A program made the position numbers and the translations under genes. Below, piece by piece: positions 7,983 through 16,812 of a DNA stretch of 64,000 bases. The notes beneath the pieces were generated by a model. It did no database searches and was not told the DNA's origin. It saw nothing but the letters and a program-made list of their open reading frames with translations. This stretch comes from Corynebacterium sp. p3-SID1056 (GTDB taxonomy: Bacteria > Actinomycetota > Actinomycetes > Mycobacteriales > Mycobacteriaceae). Position 1 is the stretch's first letter. Every line of letters starts with the position of its first letter. The DNA is taken from contig NZ_JALXXL010000002.1 in the NCBI RefSeq assembly GCF_025152525.1, positions 1 through 64,000 on the forward strand, written 5' to 3'.

Positions 7983-9233
7983 TCACTTGCGCGCATTCGC
8001 GTAGTACCGCCCCATGAACTCGTCGCGGTACGCCTCGTAGTCGCCGGCGTCGATGGCCGCGCGGATGTTGTCCACGAGCCGGATCATGAACTCCAGGTTG
8101 TGGATGGTGCACAGGGTGCCGGCCAAGAACTCCTTCGCCTTGAGCAGGTGGTGAATGTAGGCGCGGGAGTAGTTCTCGGAGACGTAGCCGCCGAACTCTT
8201 CGTCCACGCCGGCAAAGTCGCGTTTGAAGCGGGCCCCGGCGAGGTTCATGCGGCCGTCGAGCGTGTACACACCTCCGCGGCGGCCCAGCCGGGTCGGGGC
8301 GACGCAGTCGAAGGTGTCCGCGCCTGCCTCGACGGCGGTAAAAATGTCATCCGGTTCCGAGATGCCCAGCAGGTGGCGGGGCTTGTCCGCAGGAAGCTCG
8401 TCGGTGACCCAGCTGACGATGGTGCCCAGGTTTTCCTTTTCCAGCGCGCCGCCGATGCCGAAGCCGCCGAAGCCGCGCTTGCCCTCCTCGCGGGCCGCGC
8501 GGTCAAGCTCTAACAGGCCGCGGGTCGCCTGGCGGCGCAGATCCTCGTACTGCGCGCCCTGGACCACTCCCCACAGCGACTGCAGCGGCTTACCGGCACG
8601 AGCGCGGGTAAGCCGGTCGTGCTCTTCCAGGCAGCGCTTCGCCCAGCGGCGGGTGCGCTCCACGGAGTGTTCCTGGTACTGGCGGGTATCTACCAGGGTC
8701 GTCAGCTCATCGAAGGCGAACATGATGTCGGCACCGAGCTGGTGCTGGATCTGCATGCTCACCTCCGGGGTGAAGCGGTGGGAGGAGCCATCGATGAAGG
8801 ACTTGAAGTCGACGCCGTCGTCGTCCACGCGCGCCATGCGGTCCTTGTTCGCGGCGCGGATGTCGCTTTCGTGCAGGTCGGCGACGTCCATGGCCAGCAC
8901 CTTCTTAAAGCCCACGCCCAGGCTCATGACCTGGAAGCCGCCGGAATCGGTGTAGGTAGGCCCGTGCCAGTTTTCAAAGGCGGCGACCCCGCCTGCCTCG
9001 TCGACGATGTCCGGGCCCGGCTGCAGGTACAAGTGGTAGGCGTTGGACAGGATGGCCTGGGCGCCGGTGCCGCGGATCTGCTCCGGTGTCAGCGTCTTCA
9101 CCGTGGCTTTCGTGGCCACCGGGATAAACGCGGGTGTGTGGATATCGCCGTGCGGGGTGTGGATCGTGCCGGTGCGGGCGCGGCCCAGCTCGGTGTTGAC
9201 GTCAAAGGAAAGATCTGTGTGCATCGGGCTCAT
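7983..9233 (-). CDS. tgt: tRNA-guanine transglycosylase, zinc-site variant
   Basis: 416 residues, the normal length. Tgt swaps guanine 34 of GUN-anticodon tRNAs for a 7-deazaguanine base. YTDSGGFQVMSLG holds the general acid/base Asp, and FDCVAPTRLGRRG holds the nucleophile Asp. The C-terminal zinc site CxCxxC has become a segment reading DEEFGGYVSENYSRAY, with all three cysteines replaced, while the later His (TIHN) stays. The base-binding loop reads GGALEKE instead of GGLSVGE. The start ATG at 9233 overlaps the stop of the mmpL gene (ATGA), so the two are probably translationally coupled. A second in-frame ATG is at 9224. Confidence 0.9.
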   Translation of the reverse strand: MSPMHTDLSFDVNTELGRARTGTIHTPHGDIHTPAFIPVATKATVKTLTPEQIRGTGAQAILSNAYHLYLQPGPDIVDEAGGVAAFENWHGPTYTDSGGFQVMSLGVGFKKVLAMDVADLHESDIRAANKDRMARVDDDGVDFKSFIDGSSHRFTPEVSMQIQHQLGADIMFAFDELTTLVDTRQYQEHSVERTRRWAKRCLEEHDRLTRARAGKPLQSLWGVVQGAQYEDLRRQATRGLLELDRAAREEGKRGFGGFGIGGALEKENLGTIVSWVTDELPADKPRHLLGISEPDDIFTAVEAGADTFDCVAPTRLGRRGGVYTLDGRMNLAGARFKRDFAGVDEEFGGYVSENYSRAYIHHLLKAKEFLAGTLCTIHNLEFMIRLVDNIRAAIDAGDYEAYRDEFMGRYYANARK

Positions 9234-11647
9234 CGGGCGGGCTCCAATTCTTCGGGGGTGGCTCTGTGGTCCTCAAACTCGCGCTCCAGGCCCGCACCCT
9301 CCACGTCCACGTGCGGAAGGACCCGATCCAGCCAGCGGGGCATCCACCAGGTGGAGCGCCCCAGAAGGAACATGGTGGCGGGGACGAGGGACATGCGTAC
9401 GAAGAAGGCGTCGAAAAGCACGGCGGCTCCGAGCGCGAAGCCGAAGATCTGAATGAACGGCAGCGGCTGATTGATGAAGGCGACGAACACCGCAATCATG
9501 ATGATCGCGGCGGCGGTGACCACGCGCGCGCCCTGCACGAAGCCCTCGACGGTGGCGTGGTGCACTGCATTGATCTCTGCGTCCGGGTCGCCGGCGCGGC
9601 GCAGCTTGAGGTAGTGCTCGCGCATGCGGGTGACCAGGAAGACTTGGTAGTCCATGGCCAGGCCGAAGGTGACGCCGATGAGGAAGATGGGCAGGAACGA
9701 CAGGATGGGCCCCGGCGTGTTGACCAGGCCGAACAGGCCTTCCTGCCAGAACAGGACGGTCACGCCGAAGGCCGCGCCGACGGAAAGCAAGAAGCCCAGG
9801 CCCGCCACCAGCGGGACCATGATGGAGCGGAACACGATCATCAGGAGCAGGATCGCCAGGCCCACCACGATCGCCAGGTAGAGCGGCATCGCCTCGCTGA
9901 GCTCCTCGGTGATGTCCATCTGCACCGCCGTCAGCCCGGTCAGCCCGATGGTCACGCCGGTCGCGTCCTCGACCTCGTGCAGCGTCTGGCGCAGGCCGTG
10001 TGCCACATCGAGGGTGTACTCCTCCTCCGGGCCGCCCTGCGGGTGCGCGACCATCTGCGCGGCGGTCATGTCCTCGTTGACGCCGATGAGCTGCGCGTGC
10101 TCGATCCCGTTGACGGTGCCGGCCTGCCCAACCGCGTACATAAACGAGGCCAGCGCGGCCTTCTCCGCGCCGCCCGTGTCGTCGGGAATCGCGTCCATGT
10201 AGGGCTGCAGGCTTTCCGACGAGGGGTCGGCCGCATGCGCGTCCACCACAATCAAAAACGGGGCATTCACCCCCGGGCCGAAGCCCTCGGCCATGAGGTC
10301 GGCGGATTTGCGCTGCGTGGTGTCCAGGTTGGAAGTAGTGTCAGACGGCAGCGCCATCTCTAGGTTGAGTACAGGCGAGGACAGTGCGCCCAACCCCAGC
10401 ACCACAAGTGCCATGACCGCGGCCGGGAAGCGGCGCACGAAGTTGACCCAGCTGCGCCCCATCGACTTTTCGTCCAAATCTTTCGCCGGACGCTTTCCCG
10501 GGCCTGCGTGCCCGGCGATCCCCGGGATGCGCCCGGCGAAGGCGCGCTCGCCCCACAAACCCAGCAGCGCGGGAAGCAGCGTGAGCGCCACCAAGACCGA
10601 GACCAGCACCGTGAAGGCGGCGGCCAGGCCCATCCAGGACAAGAACTCGATCCCGGCGAGCACGAGCGCCACGAGCGCGACAAAGACGGTGGTGCCGGCG
10701 AAGACGACCGAGGAGCCCGCAGTACCGACCGCCATGCCGGCGGCCTCGGGACCGGGCAGCGTGCGGCGCTCCTGCCGGTAGCGCGAAAGGATGAACAGTG
10801 CGTAGTCGATGCCCACGGCCAGCCCGATCATCACGGCCAGCACCGGTGTCACGTCGTTGAGCTCGACCCAGTGCGTAGTGAGCACAATCGTCAGCGCGCC
10901 GATGCCCACGCCCACAATCGCGGTGACAATCGGCATTGTCGACGCCGCGAACGACCCAAACGTGACCAGCAGGACCAAGAAGGCCACGCCGATACCGATG
11001 AGCTCCGAAGTCGTATTGATCTCGATCGGGTCGCCGAAACCGGCACCACCGGCCTCCACTTCCAGGCCCGCCTCGCGGCCGAGCTCCATCGCCTCGTTGA
11101 CCACGTCCCGGTCCGCCTGCTCCACCGACATGGAGGACTCCGCGCCGAACTCGAAGGTGGTGTAGCCAATCCGCCCGTCGTCCGAGACCATGCGCAGGTT
11201 GTAGGCATCCGCCTTCGCCGTTTCCTCCGGCAGGCCCATCTCCGTCATCTGGCCGACGATGGTGTCCTTGAGCTCGGCATTCACCGCCACCGGGTTACCA
11301 AAGCGCTCAGTGCCGGTCAGGCCTTCCAGGTTGTCGCGAATGTAGCCGACGGTGTCATCCATCGCCTCCATGTACTCGGGCTCGTCGAGCGTACGGCCCT
11401 CCGGGGCCGCAAAGACCAAGTTCACGCCCGGCGCAGTTGCGACATTGCCCTGCCCGGGGAAGTTCTCCTCCAGCGTGTCGAGCGCGGAAATCGCCGGGGT
11501 ACCCGAAATCGCGAACTCGGAGGTAAACGGGCGCATGAGCGAAAGCGCCCCGCCCGCAGTTGCGCCCAGGATAAGCAGCCAGGCCACGATGACCCGCCAC
11601 TTGTGCAGGAACGACCACCGCCCCAGACGGAAGAGAAGCTTCGCCAC
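9230..11647 (-). CDS. MmpL-family RND exporter
   Basis: 805 residues in the plain MmpL layout: one N-terminal TM (about 15-37), a periplasmic domain, a bundle of TMs, a second periplasmic domain and a final TM bundle. The proton-relay Asp-Tyr pairs are visible in GIDYALFILSRYRQE and AMDYQVFLVTRMREHY. In Corynebacteriales such proteins export mycolate-type and other envelope lipids; which one is unknown here. The start is GTG at 11647. The end overlaps the start of tgt by four bases, an unexpected operon partner. Confidence 0.88.
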   Translation of the reverse strand: MAKLLFRLGRWSFLHKWRVIVAWLLILGATAGGALSLMRPFTSEFAISGTPAISALDTLEENFPGQGNVATAPGVNLVFAAPEGRTLDEPEYMEAMDDTVGYIRDNLEGLTGTERFGNPVAVNAELKDTIVGQMTEMGLPEETAKADAYNLRMVSDDGRIGYTTFEFGAESSMSVEQADRDVVNEAMELGREAGLEVEAGGAGFGDPIEINTTSELIGIGVAFLVLLVTFGSFAASTMPIVTAIVGVGIGALTIVLTTHWVELNDVTPVLAVMIGLAVGIDYALFILSRYRQERRTLPGPEAAGMAVGTAGSSVVFAGTTVFVALVALVLAGIEFLSWMGLAAAFTVLVSVLVALTLLPALLGLWGERAFAGRIPGIAGHAGPGKRPAKDLDEKSMGRSWVNFVRRFPAAVMALVVLGLGALSSPVLNLEMALPSDTTSNLDTTQRKSADLMAEGFGPGVNAPFLIVVDAHAADPSSESLQPYMDAIPDDTGGAEKAALASFMYAVGQAGTVNGIEHAQLIGVNEDMTAAQMVAHPQGGPEEEYTLDVAHGLRQTLHEVEDATGVTIGLTGLTAVQMDITEELSEAMPLYLAIVVGLAILLLMIVFRSIMVPLVAGLGFLLSVGAAFGVTVLFWQEGLFGLVNTPGPILSFLPIFLIGVTFGLAMDYQVFLVTRMREHYLKLRRAGDPDAEINAVHHATVEGFVQGARVVTAAAIIMIAVFVAFINQPLPFIQIFGFALGAAVLFDAFFVRMSLVPATMFLLGRSTWWMPRWLDRVLPHVDVEGAGLEREFEDHRATPEELEPAR

Positions 11648-11742
11648 AGATCACACGGCCCTTCGAATGCTTAGGTTATACAAACGCGTGCAAGTACTCG
11701 GCCCATCATAGTGGGCGAGGCACGCGGGCCAAAGGGGCAAAG

Positions 11743-11785
11743 CAAAAAGTGGCGCACCCCCGAGGTTGCCCTGGGGTGCGCCACT
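11743..11785 (-). terminator. Terminator after tRNA-Ser(CGA)
   Basis: AGTGGCGCACCCC (11748-11760) pairs perfectly with GGGGTGCGCCACT (11773-11785). On the minus strand the stem is followed by a TTTTTGC run, as expected for ending the tRNA transcript. Confidence 0.88.
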
Positions 11786-11790
11786 GCCTT

Positions 11791-11878
11791 TGGCGGTAGC
11801 GGCGGGATTTGAACCCGCGGAGGTTTTACCCTCACTCGCTTTCGAGGCGAGTACCTTCGGCCGCTCGGACACGCTACC
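11791..11878 (-). tRNA. tRNA-Ser (CGA)
   Basis: Class II tRNA on the minus strand with acceptor GGTAGCG/CGCTACC, discriminator G and an encoded CCA. The loop CTCGAAA gives anticodon CGA. The variable arm is long. Confidence 0.95.
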
Positions 11879-11919
11879 GCCAAACAGAATAACGGTTGGG
11901 CGTGCCCGGCACCAAATCC

Positions 11920-12132
11920 CTAGTTCTCGCCGTCGACCTTGTCCTGGACCTTGCCAGCAACCTCGTTGAACTTGTCCTTGACTGCGTCGCCCGCATCCTC
12001 GAGCTTCTCGCGGACATTGCCGGAGAGCTGGTCAGCCTTGCCCTCGTTGGACAGCTTCTCGTTGTCGGTCAAATCGCCAGCGGTCTCCTTGGCCTTGCCC
12101 TTGAGCTGGTCTGCCTTCTCGTCGAAACCCAT
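11920..12132 (-). CDS. CsbD-family small stress protein
   Basis: 70 residues beginning MGFDEKADQLKGKAKETAG, the typical CsbD opening, and followed by charged helical repeats of the K-L-D/E-x-A-G-D type. The family is induced by general stress in many bacteria and its molecular role is not established. The ATG at 12132 is chosen because AAGGAG lies eight bases upstream; the longer upstream reading is not CsbD-like. It resembles the small helical protein at 2901 in composition. Confidence 0.8.
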   Translation of the reverse strand: MGFDEKADQLKGKAKETAGDLTDNEKLSNEGKADQLSGNVREKLEDAGDAVKDKFNEVAGKVQDKVDGEN

Positions 12133-12197
12133 GTCAATGCTCCTTACACAAAATTTCTTGGACTCTTTCGTCTCCCACCCTACTCGCGGAAGCGTTC

Positions 12198-12665
12198 TCA
12201 CCGCAGCGCACCGAAGAACTCCCCGAGCAGCGCCGCGGCCTCATCCGCCAGCACCCCACCGCGGACTTCCACGGTGTGGAGGTGGCGGGGGGTTCGCAGG
12301 GCGTCGAAAAGCGAGCCGACGGCCCCCGTCTTTGGCTCCCACGCGCCGAAGACCAGCGACTGTATGCGCGCGCCGAGGATCGCCCCCGCGCACATCGTGC
12401 ACGGCTCGAGGGTAACCACCAGCTCGCAGCCGTCGAGCCGCCACGTGCCGAGTTCGCGAGCAGCAGCACGAATCGCCTCGACCTCCGCGTGCGCGGTAGG
12501 GTCGCCATCGGCGTCGCGCCGGTTCACGCCGCGGCCCACGATCCGACCGTCGGGGGCGTAGACGAGCGCGGCCACCGGCACGTCGCCCGGCGGAGTGTCA
12601 GCGGCCAGGGCGAGCGCTTCCCGCATGCGCGCCTCGGCCCGGCGCTGCGGCGCGCTAGTCGTCAT
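12198..12665 (-). CDS. tadA: tRNA-specific adenosine deaminase
   Basis: 155 residues. TadA deaminates A34 of tRNA-Arg(ACG) to inosine so that one tRNA reads CGU, CGC and CGA. The zinc/catalytic motifs are TAHAEVEAI and EPCTMCAGA. The ATG at 12665 overlaps the end of the upstream partner gene by 11 bases, so the two are co-transcribed. The only arginine tRNA genes in the window (24323 and 26797) carry exactly the ACG anticodon this enzyme acts on. Confidence 0.93.
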   Translation of the reverse strand: MTTSAPQRRAEARMREALALAADTPPGDVPVAALVYAPDGRIVGRGVNRRDADGDPTAHAEVEAIRAAARELGTWRLDGCELVVTLEPCTMCAGAILGARIQSLVFGAWEPKTGAVGSLFDALRTPRHLHTVEVRGGVLADEAAALLGEFFGALR

Positions 12666-13146
12666 CCCCGAGCGCGTCGGCCAGCTCGTCGCCGAAGCCC
12701 AGCTCATCAGCCAGCATGAACGCGAGGTCTTCCGGGTCGGCGTCCTCGTCTAAAAGCACGCTGAGCTGCTCGTTGGACAACCCCAGGTCTGCAAAAATGT
12801 CGAAGTCGCCGTCGGCCCACGCATCCACCATGTCCAGCTCGTCCGGGTCGATCTCGGGCGCGTCGAGCCCCGCCTCGCCGAGCACTTCCTCGGCGAACTC
12901 GTCATCGACGGCCATCGTTGCGTCGGAAAGCAGCACCAGCGCCCGCGCGGGCCCCGGCCGCAGCACCACCAGGTAGTCGTCCTCCACATTGAGCATCGCA
13001 AATGCGGGCCCCTCGTTGCGCAAGGCACGCACCGCGCTTATCGACGCCCCCACGTCCCAAAACTTGTCCTCATACTCCCGGACCTGCCACGCACCCTCGT
13101 GCCGCGCCACCGTGACGGCCCAGCCGCCCGCGTAATCCTCGCTCAT
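12655..13146 (-). CDS. tRNA adenosine deaminase-associated protein
   Basis: 163 residues, very acidic in its second half (runs of Asp and Glu around 100-163). It starts at ATG 13146 (MSEDYAGGWAVTV) and overlaps tadA. This matches the actinobacterial family always found directly upstream of tadA. No catalytic residues are evident and its role is unknown; a partner or regulator of TadA is the natural guess from the constant linkage. The longer reading frame extending to 13800 is only an antisense extension over tyrA. Confidence 0.8.
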   Translation of the reverse strand: MSEDYAGGWAVTVARHEGAWQVREYEDKFWDVGASISAVRALRNEGPAFAMLNVEDDYLVVLRPGPARALVLLSDATMAVDDEFAEEVLGEAGLDAPEIDPDELDMVDAWADGDFDIFADLGLSNEQLSVLLDEDADPEDLAFMLADELGFGDELADALGDDD

Positions 13147-13197
13147 GCTCGCCCACAGTAGTCGGCACACAGACGCAATGTCATTAGAATGAAGCGT

Positions 13198-14214
13198 GTG
13201 AACCAAAGCACCCGCCTCAAACCAGTCTGCATCATCGGCCTCGGGCTCATCGGCGGCTCCATGCTGCGCGACCTCGTCGCCCAAGGGCACACCGCCTACG
13301 GCTACACCCACTCGCGCAACGGCACCCGCGCCGCGCAGCGCGACGGCTTCGACGCGAGCAATTCGCTTGTCGACGTACTCACGCGCGCCCAGGCCGACGA
13401 TGCCCTTATCGTCATCGCCGTCCCCTTCGACGCGGTCGCCGAGATCCTCGACGCGATCCAGCTCCACGCGCCTGATTGCGGAATTACCGACGTCGTCTCG
13501 GTGAAGAAACCGGTCTACGAGCTCGTCCTCGCCCGCGGCATGGGCGATCGCTACGTGGGTGGCCACCCGATGGCGGGTACCGAGCACTCCGGCTGGGTCG
13601 CCTCGAAGGAGGGCCTGTTCCACCACGCCGCGTGGGTCGTCACATACGACTACGCCCTCGAGGTGGACCGCGTACCCGACTGCTGGTCCGCGCTGTTCGC
13701 CCAGGTATGCAAGCTCGCCGCCACTACCGGCGCGGAGGCCGTCCCTGTGCGCGTCACGCCCCACGACGAGGCCGTAGCGCGGGTGTCCCACCTGCCCCAC
13801 GTCCTAGCGGAATCACTGGCGATTGTGGGCGATAAGGGCGGCACGCTCGCCCAGTCCTTGGCCGCCGGGTCCTTCAAGAGCGCGACCCGCGTCGCCGGCA
13901 CCGACCCCGCACTCGTGCGAAATATGTGCGAGACCAACGCGGAGTCCCTGGTCCGCGTCCTCGACGAGTACATCGAACTGCTGGCCACCGCGCGCCAGGA
14001 CCTGTCCGGCCCCGCACCGTCGATGAAGCAGCTTTCCGAGACCGGACACCGCGCCCACACGCGCATGAACGCCCGCTCGGGCGCGCGCCGCGAGTCCGTC
14101 TCCCCCATCAAGATCTCCTCGCGTCCGGTGATGCGCCTGCACCCCGGCGCACCGGGGTGGGTGCAGCAGCTCAAGCAGATCGAGTCGCTCGGCGGCCGCG
14201 TCGAGGTGTTCTAA
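13198..14214 (+). CDS. tyrA: Prephenate/arogenate dehydrogenase (tyrosine synthesis)
   Basis: 338 residues. The N-terminal Rossmann motif GLGLIGGSML is followed by the GGHPMAGTEHSG substrate-site segment, both typical of TyrA. It carries out the oxidative decarboxylation step leading to tyrosine in the cytosol. In corynebacteria the preferred substrate is often arogenate, which cannot be decided here. GTG 13198 is favoured over ATG 13189 because TAGAAT at 13185-13190 is seven bases upstream, a leaderless start. Its stop is one base from the stop of the convergent surface-protein gene. Confidence 0.9.
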   Translation: MNQSTRLKPVCIIGLGLIGGSMLRDLVAQGHTAYGYTHSRNGTRAAQRDGFDASNSLVDVLTRAQADDALIVIAVPFDAVAEILDAIQLHAPDCGITDVVSVKKPVYELVLARGMGDRYVGGHPMAGTEHSGWVASKEGLFHHAAWVVTYDYALEVDRVPDCWSALFAQVCKLAATTGAEAVPVRVTPHDEAVARVSHLPHVLAESLAIVGDKGGTLAQSLAAGSFKSATRVAGTDPALVRNMCETNAESLVRVLDEYIELLATARQDLSGPAPSMKQLSETGHRAHTRMNARSGARRESVSPIKISSRPVMRLHPGAPGWVQQLKQIESLGGRVEVF

Positions 14215-14215
14215 C

Positions 14216-16630
14216 TTACTCGTTCTCGCGGCGGCGGCCGACGTACATGTAGGCGCCGCCGATAAGCAGCAGCAAGATGCCCAGGGTGATCACCGTGGTC
14301 ATCGGCGTACCGGTCTCCGCGAGATCCCCATCGCGGCTGGACTCGGACGTGGAATCGGAGCTGCCCGACTTTTTGCTTACCGTCCGCTTGACCACGGAAG
14401 ACTTCTTCGCCTTGGCGCTGGTGGAACGGCCGGTAGACACGCCACCGGTCATGTTGGCGCGGCTGTAGCTCGGGCCAGGCGTGCTAGACGTGGTGCTTGT
14501 GCTCGTGCCGGTGCTCTTCGCACCGCCTGATGCTGCACCGCCGAGCGCGCCGCCGGCACCCGCGAGGGCGGCGAGCGGGCCGATGAGCGTCTTCATCATC
14601 GGCTCGACCTCCTTCATCACCTCGAGGATCTGCTGCGGCTTCGTCTTCTCGTCCTTGTTCTCGGCCTTCGACAGCACGAGCTCGCCCGAGTTCTTGGAGC
14701 GGTCAAACACGAGGCGGTCGTTGTTGTAGCCCTCCGGTGCCTCCTCCAGGGTGATGGAGACGTAGCGCTCGTCGCCCTTCGGCAGCTCCGCCGTGGCCAC
14801 GCCGTCCGCATCCGTGATGCCGATAATCTTCTTGTCCGCCTTCAGCACGGCACCTCCGACCGGGCTACCGCCCTCGGTTACGACGGTGATGCGCACGTCC
14901 TTCTTCGGGTAGTCGGTGGCGGTGGAGGTCTCCTTCTTCAGGCGAATGCTCCTGGTCCCCTTCGAACGGTCCACTGTGAAGTACTCGTTTTGGTACCCCT
15001 TAGGCACATCCCTCTCCGCGACCTTCAGAGAGAGGGACTTCGTGCCCTCCGGAATGAGGATCTCGGCTTCTCCATCTTTGTTGGTAGAGGCCACCTCGTC
15101 CTCTTCCTGGTCCACCAATTCTACGTACTTGAGCGGATTTCGATCGTCGTCAACGAGGGTGAGCGTGACCTTATACTCCGGAAGTTGAGCCTTTTCAGGG
15201 GTCTCAGATTTAGGCGTGGCCGTCTCAGACTTATTGGTAGCCGTGTCAGCGTCCTCGTCCGCCGTTTTCTCTGTAGGCGTATCAGCCGCATCCTTCTCCG
15301 GTGCATCCGCCTCGTCCGCGTGGAACTGGACGCGCAGTGTGGTCTCGCCGGCGCTGACCGGGTGTAGCTCGCCGCCGGCGGCAACCTGCACGTCGCCAAG
15401 CTCGGCGGGCAGCGACAGGCGCGCCTGGCCCTCGCGGTCCGTCTTGGCGTAGATGGAGGGGTCCTCGTCCACGATGACGTCGTAGTCGCGCACGGCGCGG
15501 CCGTCCTCGTCGGCCACGGTGACCAGCACATCGCGCGGCGTGGCGGCAGCAGAGGTTGCAGTGTCCTCGGGGGTCTCAGTCGCTTCGACCGGCGCTGCGG
15601 GGGCCTGCTTCGTGCTCGGCTCGGTTTGCGACGTCGGTTCAGTAGGCTCGGTCAGCTTCGTCTGCGCCTTCGGGGTCGCAGGCTCCTTGGCCTCCGACGG
15701 CTCCGCGGCAGGCGTCTTCGCTTCTGCGCTCGTGGTCTGCGGCTGTGAGGAAGGACGGTACCAGCTGCCCGCGCGCAAGCCCGCGAGGTTGAGGTAGTTC
15801 TCCGTAATGCGCTTGCCCTTGGCGGCGGCCACGAGCAGCGGGTTGGTATCGACGTCCTTGACTTCGACAGTGTTGGCGCGATCGTCTGCGAAAACGAGGT
15901 TGCCCGCACGGTTCGTGTAGGCGTAGTTCATCTCGCCCAGCTTGGAGGCGTCGACGCCGCGAGCCACCTTCAGCGGCTCAGCGCTCATGCGCCCGGACTC
16001 CACGTCCAGAGCCCACAGGTAGGGCGCGTCCTCGGTCGTGCCGGCGCTCACCGCGTAGAGCGTGTCCGCGTCAGCACCGCTGACCGAGCCCCACGCGTGC
16101 GGCAGCTCCGCGTCGGTCTTGCCGTTGACCGCAAGATCCTGGGATGCGAACTTCAGCGGACCGTCGAAGGGGGTACCGGATGCGTCCTTCGACAGATCGA
16201 GCGTGTGCAGCGTGTCCCCAGCGTCCAGCACGAGAGTGCCGGTGCTGGTGAAGGCGGCGGAGGTGGTGGAGGGGTCCAACGCCCCGTCGACAAGCACCTT
16301 GCCCAAGTCACGCAGCTCACCGGTGACCGGGTGGATGCGCAACAAGTGGCCGGCCGGCTTGCCCGCCTCACCCTTGGACAGGGCGTAGACGCGATCATTG
16401 ACCGGGTTGAGCGCGAGCGCAGTGTAAGCCCAGCCCGCAGACGCGAAGTGCGCGGCGTAGGAGCCGGTACCGGCCGGATCCTCCGGCGCAGTCTTCGGCG
16501 CAAGATCCGCGAGTTGAGAGAGCAACGACGGCTGCTGCGCGGTGGCGACGGGGGTGATGGCGAACGTGCCAGCGACCGCCGCTGCGAGCGCGACGCAGCT
16601 CAGCTTGCCGGTGTGCTTTCTCAATGTCAT
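14216..16630 (-). CDS. LAETG-anchored surface protein with beta-propeller-like head and Cna-B-like repeats
   Basis: 804 residues. A signal peptide (residues 1-31, ending AQQ) is followed by a propeller-like region (about 45-290) with repeated strands of the VYALS and LYAVS kind. A Pro/Thr/Glu/Ala-rich stalk (about 290-370) and three Ig-like repeats (about 375-700) come next; the last two share G-Y-x-N-x-x-x-x-x-D-R-S-K. A Ser/Thr linker leads to the sorting signal LAETG, one TM and a tail RRRENE. Sortase should link it to the wall; LAxTG is the form typical of class E sortases. GAGAGG lies five bases before the ATG. It is the only gene here with an LPxTG-type signal. Confidence 0.82.
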   Translation of the reverse strand: MTLRKHTGKLSCVALAAAVAGTFAITPVATAQQPSLLSQLADLAPKTAPEDPAGTGSYAAHFASAGWAYTALALNPVNDRVYALSKGEAGKPAGHLLRIHPVTGELRDLGKVLVDGALDPSTTSAAFTSTGTLVLDAGDTLHTLDLSKDASGTPFDGPLKFASQDLAVNGKTDAELPHAWGSVSGADADTLYAVSAGTTEDAPYLWALDVESGRMSAEPLKVARGVDASKLGEMNYAYTNRAGNLVFADDRANTVEVKDVDTNPLLVAAAKGKRITENYLNLAGLRAGSWYRPSSQPQTTSAEAKTPAAEPSEAKEPATPKAQTKLTEPTEPTSQTEPSTKQAPAAPVEATETPEDTATSAAATPRDVLVTVADEDGRAVRDYDVIVDEDPSIYAKTDREGQARLSLPAELGDVQVAAGGELHPVSAGETTLRVQFHADEADAPEKDAADTPTEKTADEDADTATNKSETATPKSETPEKAQLPEYKVTLTLVDDDRNPLKYVELVDQEEDEVASTNKDGEAEILIPEGTKSLSLKVAERDVPKGYQNEYFTVDRSKGTRSIRLKKETSTATDYPKKDVRITVVTEGGSPVGGAVLKADKKIIGITDADGVATAELPKGDERYVSITLEEAPEGYNNDRLVFDRSKNSGELVLSKAENKDEKTKPQQILEVMKEVEPMMKTLIGPLAALAGAGGALGGAASGGAKSTGTSTSTTSSTPGPSYSRANMTGGVSTGRSTSAKAKKSSVVKRTVSKKSGSSDSTSESSRDGDLAETGTPMTTVITLGILLLLIGGAYMYVGRRRENE

Positions 16631-16759
16631 GTGGTACCTCTCAACAATTCTTTACACGGCGCGATTGGGCGCATCCAGCCCAAAACCATTACTAATGTAA
16701 CCGTGTTGGCAGCCGTTCTCAATACACAACGCCGTCATTTTTTCAGCTGCATCTAAGCC

Positions 16760-16791
16760 AAAAGCCCGCCGCGTTTCTTCGCGACGGGCTT
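16760..16791 (-). terminator. Terminator of the giant surface-protein gene
   Basis: AAGCCCG-C-CGCG pairs with CGCG-A-CGGGCTT around a TTTCTT loop. On the minus strand the stem ends in TTTTGG. It lies 22 bases after the stop of the 16813 gene. Confidence 0.75.
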
Positions 16792-16812
16792 CGGGGTTAT
16801 ACGGCGTTGTGC

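Noticed and set aside
11655..11680. TTAGGTTA near the start of the mmpL gene as a DtxR site
   Set aside because: Only one half matches the 19-base consensus; the other half is unlike it.
12655..13800. A 381-codon minus-strand frame overlapping tyrA
   Set aside because: Only the last 163 codons match the TadA-associated family; the rest is antisense to tyrA.
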